Below are positions 13,918 through 19,252 of a stretch of 19,252 bases of DNA, one piece after another. Location: assembly GCA_915275065.1 (NCBI GenBank), contig CAJZGD010000010.1, forward strand, positions 1 to 19,252. Reading direction: 5' to 3'. Numbering within the stretch: the first letter of the stretch is position 1; each line of letters begins with the position of its first letter. The stretch comes from an uncultured Corynebacterium sp. Its GTDB lineage: Bacteria; Actinomycetota; Actinomycetes; Mycobacteriales; Mycobacteriaceae. The position numbers and the translations under genes are program-made. The notes beneath the pieces are model-generated. The model worked only from the letters and a program-made list of their open reading frames with translations. It made no database searches and was not told where the DNA came from.

Positions 13918-14552
13918 ATATACTCCGTGACAACCTTGACGGCGTTATCCAGCTCCTCCTGGGCGGTCCATTTGCCTGGCTCGGGCGGCAGATCTTGGGG
14001 ATTCACGTCCGCAACAGTCCAGGAACGCACATGCGCCAACGCCTCATCCCACCGCTGTTGATACAGCAAGACGAGGAGTTTACCCCGGTTGTTTTTAAAC
14101 CAGGTCCAATGATTGTCGACGTCTACCGCCGCATACAGGTCTGGGGCGTCGGCCAACTCGGACCAGATGATGGGCAGGTCATGCTCAAATTGGTCCAAGA
14201 GTTGCTGCCAATTATCGCCAATGGTGGTTTTCTCAAGGTAGAGAAAGCGATTGAGCCAGGGCGAATCACCCGAAGACGTAGCGAATTTCCCTTTATAGTT
14301 CCCCACCGGGGTGCCACTCACACTACTGTGTTGTAACAATGCGGTATGAAGCTTCCCTAATGCCGGAATCATGGCGCTATAGAACACGATGGAACTGTAG
14401 CGGTCGGGATCGTCCGGCATGGGGGTAGCGGAAATATGCAGCTCAAAAAGAAGATCGTTCTGTCTTATGGCGTAACGACAATCCCGAACACCAGTACGCT
14501 TATACCCACGCTGGATAAACCACGGATCAACCTGCGTATATACCTTCGCCAC
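13902..14552 (-). CDS. probable cognate immunity protein of the RHS nuclease toxin
   Basis: A 216-residue soluble protein starting 13 bp after the RHS stop codon. GTG at 14552 is preceded by TAAGG 8 nt away; longer in-frame starts (to 14828) fall inside the RHS coding region and are rejected. The N-terminal part, VDPWFIQRGYKRTG..YAIRQNDLLFELHISATP, resembles the start of DUF4304-like proteins (a G-F-x-x-x-G segment, then a strand pair), which are common next to toxins; the match is weak. The C-terminal third is helical (WTWFKNNRGKLLVLLYQQRW..). Immediate position behind the toxin tip is the main reason for the call, as the gene directly downstream of a polymorphic toxin is almost always its antidote. 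The expected role is cytosolic binding and blocking of the nuclease. Confidence 0.6.
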   Translation of the reverse strand: MAKVYTQVDPWFIQRGYKRTGVRDCRYAIRQNDLLFELHISATPMPDDPDRYSSIVFYSAMIPALGKLHTALLQHSSVSGTPVGNYKGKFATSSGDSPWLNRFLYLEKTTIGDNWQQLLDQFEHDLPIIWSELADAPDLYAAVDVDNHWTWFKNNRGKLLVLLYQQRWDEALAHVRSWTVADVNPQDLPPEPGKWTAQEELDNAVKVVTEYIDKHR

Positions 14553-14565
14553 GATACAAACCTTA

Positions 14566-17500
14566 CTATTTGACTGGAGTGCCCCAGAGTTGCCGCAACG
14601 TTTGGCGCAGGTTATCAAGCTCCCCAGGTTGGTCAGGCCGCACCACGCTATGAGTGCCTGTGTACCTATCTCCTTGGGAGAGGCCAACACCTTCACCGCG
14701 GGAGGGAGCACGAACTTCCACAGGCTTACCACTACTGAGATCCTGCCGCATAGCTTCCTGTCCTTTAGTGAGATCAGCACCTCCACTCTTGACTTCAAAC
14801 GCCATACGTTGAGGATTCGCCTGCCCATCAGTTGCTACAAAGTCCGGGCGAGTAGAACTGCCATTTGATGTTTTCATTGAAACTTGTTCGGCAAAACCTC
14901 GCTTTCCAACACCAGCTGGATCCGCTTTATTGGCTGCATCAAGTTCTTCCTGCATGACTTCGCGAACATCAGCCTCAGCCTTTTTCCCTTGCGCCCGGTT
15001 CTGCGCAAGTTGTTGAGCTTTTTTACTCGGTTTCGAGTGGCTTAAACCATAAACATCGACCAAGGTGGTGGGGTTATCCACATACGCCTGAGCACTAGCT
15101 AAATTCGGCCCAACCCCCCACGGATCCTGCGCATTATACACACCAAACGTAGCATTATAATACCGGAACCGGTTATACACCCACCCCGACTCAGCATCCT
15201 CATACTGGCCAGCAAACAACAATGGTGAAGACTTCCCACCAAACCACTGCCGCTTACCAAACAACGACTGCTTACTATAACCAACAATCCCACCGGTAGT
15301 AACGTCGACAAGCTCTTTCGGCGCCCCCGTAAGATCACTGACCATTGCGTAAAACACCGCATCCACCTGATCCTGCGACCAACCATCAACAGAATTAGGA
15401 TTAGTAAACTCGATCTGGCTCATCACGTCACCAGTTAATGGGTCAATAGGCCATAACTTGCCTGAGCCCACCACATGTGGATCATGACTATTTACTGTGT
15501 ATTGCTCGCCGAAAAGCCGATTCCCCTGATGCATAAACACCACCCGGCTCAGCACGTCACCCGTAGCAGTATCAATTTGCTCTTTGCCAACCCGACGACT
15601 CAAACCATCATACAAATATCGCCAACCAACACCAGGGTGATCCGAATCTTCATAACCCACAGGCTGAGTGCCGGAACCATAATAGAAATGCTTCACAAGT
15701 GGTTTCTTCGACAACCGCTTCGTCACCGTCTGGGTTACACGGCCAGCCTTATCATACGTAAACGTAGTCCGACCGATTTGCCGCGGCATCGTACCACCAT
15801 ACAAATCCACATCATCAGCCCACTTAGCAGAAGTATCAGGATGAAGTTTCGTCACCATACCAGCCCGGCTAAACCCATACGACTCCGATGATTTCTGATC
15901 CTGCACAGCATCCACATGCGTCACACCAGTAACCCGGCCCGAAGAATCCACCGCATAATCTATCGTGATATCCCGAACCGTGTCCTTTACCTGCTCCAAC
16001 ACATCATCCACACGCCACGAAAACACCCGATCAATAATGCTTGTCGCGGTATTTCCGCCAAGTTTCACCATGGTGTCCGAGACAACCCGGCTTCGTTTAT
16101 CAAACTTGAGCTTGCGAACTGTGGAATCCATACTAATCCACGACCTGCGGCCAAGAGCATCAACGCCTAATCCGGCAACCGCTACCTCTTTACCATCAAG
16201 AGAATATGCTAGTTCGCATACATCTCCCCCCTCACTGAACCGGGTTTTCTCGGAAATTACCCGCCCATCAGGTAGCACATGCGAAACCGAATCAATGACG
16301 CCATTCGGATTATGGGACAAATTAATCGTTGTCTGTTCCCCGGAATATAGGGTTGTTGTTTCCGAAATGGTCCGCCCATACTCATCATGCTGGTAATCAA
16401 CGGTTGACCACTTATTCGACACCTGGGTAATCTCCCCCAACTTGTCTCGGGTAAACCGCACCACATCATCAATCTCATGCACTTCAGTTAGGCGGCCAAA
16501 AGCATCGTAATAGGTAGTAACGGTTCCTTCCCCATTAATAATGTCTGCACGCAAACCATCTTGCGAACTGCGGGTCTCAGTCACAAGACCGTTATAATCG
16601 GTCTCTTTGATGACCTCCCCGTCCCGATCATATTCAAACCGCCATGTGTGCCCGTCCGCATTCGTTACCATGATGGGCTCCATCTGTGTGTTGTACGTGT
16701 ACCGAGTCACCCCACCATCAGCAGCGATAATCTCACTGACCTCATCGAACACTGTATATTTTGCTGTAGTCGTCACACCTGCTTCGTTAACAGCCGTAAT
16801 CTGGTTACCTTCCCCATCGTAGGAAGCAGACCGTTGACTACCATCTGGGTTAATAATCTTCGTGACCCATCCTTCTGGGGAATATTCCACCTTGGTCACA
16901 TCACCAACAGGATTAATGGTTTCAATGATAAAGCCGCGAACATCCCGAATCACGGAAGAGCGCCTGCCTGCGGGATCCACCGATGCCAGCGGTCGACCAG
17001 CATTATCGCACTCCGTTACCTGCACCAACCCCTGAGGATCAATCACCGCTAACGGCACCAATCCTGTTGCCCGCCACTCGTACTCGTACTCCAACCGAAT
17101 ACCAGCAGGATCTGTTACCGCTGTCACAAACCCAGCAGGATCAACCTCATACTCAGTGGTAAGCCCATCTCGACCAATAACCTTGACTGGTTCGCCCCAC
17201 GCACCAGGAACAATAGTTTCTGTTGTCCCATCACCGTAATCAATCTGGGTGATGGTCCCGTATTCATCACGATCAAGAACAGTCACTGCACCGGTATTTG
17301 TTATTTGACGAGTAATCTGGTGATACTGATCGTGATCCCAATCCGTGACTATGCCCTCCGCAGTAACGATCCGCCACACATCTCCCGCAGGTGTCGACCG
17401 ATACACCGTGGGGCGGATGTCTCCCAACAATTCGTCATGAAGTAATTCTTCCGGAATGCTCCAGGTCTCATCATCCCGCGCACCCGTCCGGCCCCGACCA

Positions 17501-19252
17501 GTCAAACCAGCACCAACCAGCCCCTTCTCCCGCAGAAGATTAGCCAAAAGCAAATTCTCTAACCGATCGAAATACTCACTAATACAAGAATCACCAATCT
17601 CTGCGGGATCCCCATGAAACTCGCCCGCGCACTCCAAGATGACGCACACTGTGCCGTCTTCTGGGGCGTCCTCACCTTCATCGGGAAGCCACACAACAAC
17701 ATTGGGGAACATGCCGCCAGTCCCCACCTGGGAAATTACCCGACCCTGGTCATCGAACCGGTAATAGTAAGAATACCCATTCCGATCCGTCCATCGGCAA
17801 GGCCGGTCTGCATCATCATAGTAATAGCGCAGCGCACCAGCAGCAGAATTAATAACTTTCAGGAGACGACCCTTACCATCATAATTATAGGATGCGAGCC
17901 GCATCGGCTCCTCGCCGGGGTGGGTCTCCTCGTTTTTCACCCAGATAGAGAGCAAACGGTGGATTCGGTTATGCCACTTGAATTCCAGGATGGTGCCATC
18001 ACTCCGACGCATCGCAACCAGGTGACCGGTGGTTTGCTCGTAATCGTATTCGATCCACGCACCAGAATGATGAACCACTGTAGAAAGACGAATTTCCACG
18101 CCAAGGCCAAACGCGTCCGCCACCGAACCAGGAGACAGCACATTCACAAACGAGTTGGATACTTCGGTGTCTTCGACCTGGTGAACAACGTTCTTCGGCG
18201 CGACCCCGGTCACGGTGAAGTCCTGAATGGGGGCATCGGGTCGTCGATCCCCAAACTCGCTATCTGTAATAGCGAACACCCAGGTAATGCCCTCTTGAAT
18301 GTTGCGCACCCGATACGCACCGTCAACGAACGACAACCGCCATGGGCGACCATTCGCGACCACCTCAGAGCCATCTGCTGGCGCCAGCGGGAATTCTAAG
18401 ATGGCCCCATCGGGGGACATCATCAGAATCTTATCTGAGCAGACCTCAATACGGGTATCCAATGACGTATTCCAGCCTGGCCCGAATACCATGCTTGTAT
18501 CCAAATCGGAACTGTTATTTCGGTCAACCACCATCGGCAACATGCCATCAATACGCACGTCGGTGACGAAGTTAATCATCTCACCGGTAGCCATATCGAT
18601 TGGTTCCCCGCCAGGACACTTCGCCTTATTACCCCGGGAAGCAGTCTTCGATGCGTTCTTAGCAGACTTGCTTCCTTTGGCTGCAGCATTCGACGCTTTG
18701 GATAATGATTTAGCAGATTTCGCGCCTTTGAGCCCTTTCACAGCGGTCTTCCCCGCTTTCAGTATTTTTCCACCCGGTAAACTTGTCACCAAGTCGAAGG
18801 CAAACTCGCCCCACGAGCAATTACCGGTTAGTGCCAATATTGCTTTTAAGCCCACACCCACGCCAACAAGAACAGCGCCGATAACGGTAAAGACCGGGAA
18901 TGGGATCATCATGAGCAATCCACCGATTGTTTGCAACACATCAGAGATCATGCCTAGAACGTCAGCGTGTTTACCCACCCAGTCTTTGAATTTGTTCCAT
19001 TGTTCCTCTAACCAGCCGGGGTTTTCTTCGAAGCGTTTCTTGGCCTGCGACCGAATAGAGGTCACGGCCGAATTCACGGCGGTGCTCAGGGTGGATTGAA
19101 TGGTTGCGCCCGCGCTCACATCGGCATTGAAGGTGGCGGTTGCCCGGGTGTGCTCGGCCTTGGCGGCTTCGAAAGCGGTTTGGGCTGCTGCCAGGTCGGT
19201 TTGCGCCGTGGCCGCGGCACTTGCGGTAGCCACGTTCACGCCGGGAACCCCC
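14566..19252 (-). CDS. RHS/YD-repeat polymorphic toxin with PD-(D/E)XK-like nuclease tip, 5'-partial
   Basis: The frame is open to the right edge, so the start is missing; at least 1,561 residues are visible (numbers below count from the GTG at 19239). Residues 1-75 are Ala-rich and coiled. Residues 93-137 are hydrophobic (one or two membrane segments). Residues 160-207 are Lys/Ala/Ser-rich. CPGGEPIDMATGE (208-220) opens a DUF6531-type domain. YD repeats follow to about 1350 with a non-repeat insert at 17395-17670. The RHS core ends FRYYNATFGVYNAQDPWG..DVYG (1355-1398). The tip (1400-1557) has a helix with Glu1422, then TRPDF (Asp1466) and MAFEVKSG (Glu1482, Lys1484), the order of PD-(D/E)XK nucleases. 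It is expected to be secreted, cleaved at the core and to cut DNA in neighbouring cells. The immunity gene follows after 13 bp. Confidence 0.9.
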   Translation of the reverse strand, partial: GVPGVNVATASAAATAQTDLAAAQTAFEAAKAEHTRATATFNADVSAGATIQSTLSTAVNSAVTSIRSQAKKRFEENPGWLEEQWNKFKDWVGKHADVLGMISDVLQTIGGLLMMIPFPVFTVIGAVLVGVGVGLKAILALTGNCSWGEFAFDLVTSLPGGKILKAGKTAVKGLKGAKSAKSLSKASNAAAKGSKSAKNASKTASRGNKAKCPGGEPIDMATGEMINFVTDVRIDGMLPMVVDRNNSSDLDTSMVFGPGWNTSLDTRIEVCSDKILMMSPDGAILEFPLAPADGSEVVANGRPWRLSFVDGAYRVRNIQEGITWVFAITDSEFGDRRPDAPIQDFTVTGVAPKNVVHQVEDTEVSNSFVNVLSPGSVADAFGLGVEIRLSTVVHHSGAWIEYDYEQTTGHLVAMRRSDGTILEFKWHNRIHRLLSIWVKNEETHPGEEPMRLASYNYDGKGRLLKVINSAAGALRYYYDDADRPCRWTDRNGYSYYYRFDDQGRVISQVGTGGMFPNVVVWLPDEGEDAPEDGTVCVILECAGEFHGDPAEIGDSCISEYFDRLENLLLANLLREKGLVGAGLTGRGRTGARDDETWSIPEELLHDELLGDIRPTVYRSTPAGDVWRIVTAEGIVTDWDHDQYHQITRQITNTGAVTVLDRDEYGTITQIDYGDGTTETIVPGAWGEPVKVIGRDGLTTEYEVDPAGFVTAVTDPAGIRLEYEYEWRATGLVPLAVIDPQGLVQVTECDNAGRPLASVDPAGRRSSVIRDVRGFIIETINPVGDVTKVEYSPEGWVTKIINPDGSQRSASYDGEGNQITAVNEAGVTTTAKYTVFDEVSEIIAADGGVTRYTYNTQMEPIMVTNADGHTWRFEYDRDGEVIKETDYNGLVTETRSSQDGLRADIINGEGTVTTYYDAFGRLTEVHEIDDVVRFTRDKLGEITQVSNKWSTVDYQHDEYGRTISETTTLYSGEQTTINLSHNPNGVIDSVSHVLPDGRVISEKTRFSEGGDVCELAYSLDGKEVAVAGLGVDALGRRSWISMDSTVRKLKFDKRSRVVSDTMVKLGGNTATSIIDRVFSWRVDDVLEQVKDTVRDITIDYAVDSSGRVTGVTHVDAVQDQKSSESYGFSRAGMVTKLHPDTSAKWADDVDLYGGTMPRQIGRTTFTYDKAGRVTQTVTKRLSKKPLVKHFYYGSGTQPVGYEDSDHPGVGWRYLYDGLSRRVGKEQIDTATGDVLSRVVFMHQGNRLFGEQYTVNSHDPHVVGSGKLWPIDPLTGDVMSQIEFTNPNSVDGWSQDQVDAVFYAMVSDLTGAPKELVDVTTGGIVGYSKQSLFGKRQWFGGKSSPLLFAGQYEDAESGWVYNRFRYYNATFGVYNAQDPWGVGPNLASAQAYVDNPTTLVDVYGLSHSKPSKKAQQLAQNRAQGKKAEADVREVMQEELDAANKADPAGVGKRGFAEQVSMKTSNGSSTRPDFVATDGQANPQRMAFEVKSGGADLTKGQEAMRQDLSSGKPVEVRAPSRGEGVGLSQGDRYTGTHSVVRPDQPGELDNLRQTLRQLWGTPVK

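Noticed and set aside
17614..18399. Plus-strand frames of about 260 codons opposite the RHS gene (also 18299-19099)
   Set aside because: The minus-strand RHS frame is continuous over more than 4.6 kb with clear YD repeats; the antisense frames have no family signature.

Overview
The window looks like a chromosomal segment of a Corynebacterium-type actinobacterium. This is an inference from moderately high GC, an EspI-like MinD/ParA ATPase of the kind linked to mycobacterial-type type VII secretion (T7SS), a DUF418/YeiB pair driven with a NarL/LuxR-type two-component system, and a tRNA-Lys without encoded CCA. No ribosomal or housekeeping marker fixes the species.

Left part (1-3434): the 3' part of a SUKH/SMI1-type immunity gene (+) meets an AlkA-like HhH-GPD DNA glycosylase (-) tail to tail. 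An N-terminally anchored alpha/beta hydrolase (-) follows, with a promoter/operator candidate upstream, then a small putative immunity protein (-). tRNA-Lys(UUU) (-) lies at 3498-3570 with a hairpin downstream and a recognisable promoter upstream.

Middle-left (3665-7390): a tightly coupled minus-strand operon encodes an EspI-like ATPase with a long Pro/Gln-rich N-terminus, a lytic-transglycosylase-like lipoprotein, a proline-rich lipoprotein and a small single-span membrane protein. Divergent from it is a second MinD-fold protein whose P-loop has been lost. The transglycosylase-like protein also lacks glutamate at the expected catalytic position. The locus therefore pairs one intact ATPase with two apparent pseudo-enzymes. 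T7SS core genes (esx, ecc, mycP) are not in the window.

Middle-right (7478-12668): five minus-strand genes run DUF418b, orphan ~160-aa protein, DUF418a, histidine kinase, response regulator, with 4-nt ATGA overlaps at three of four junctions. A diverged paralogue of the ~160-aa protein lies in opposite orientation beyond the response regulator. The unit looks like two membrane sensors or transporters, a small partner protein and a dedicated two-component system. No function is described here for the combination.

Right part (12720-19252): a minus-strand polymorphic-toxin locus. A very large RHS/YD-repeat protein, open at the right edge, ends in a PD-(D/E)XK-like nuclease domain. It is followed after 13 bp by a likely cognate immunity gene, then by an orphan ~161-aa gene and a DUF1877/YfbM-like gene. 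With the SUKH and Imm5-like genes at the left, the window is rich in immunity-type genes. No insertion sequence, integrase or CRISPR array was seen, and no stretch above 300 bp lacks a gene.
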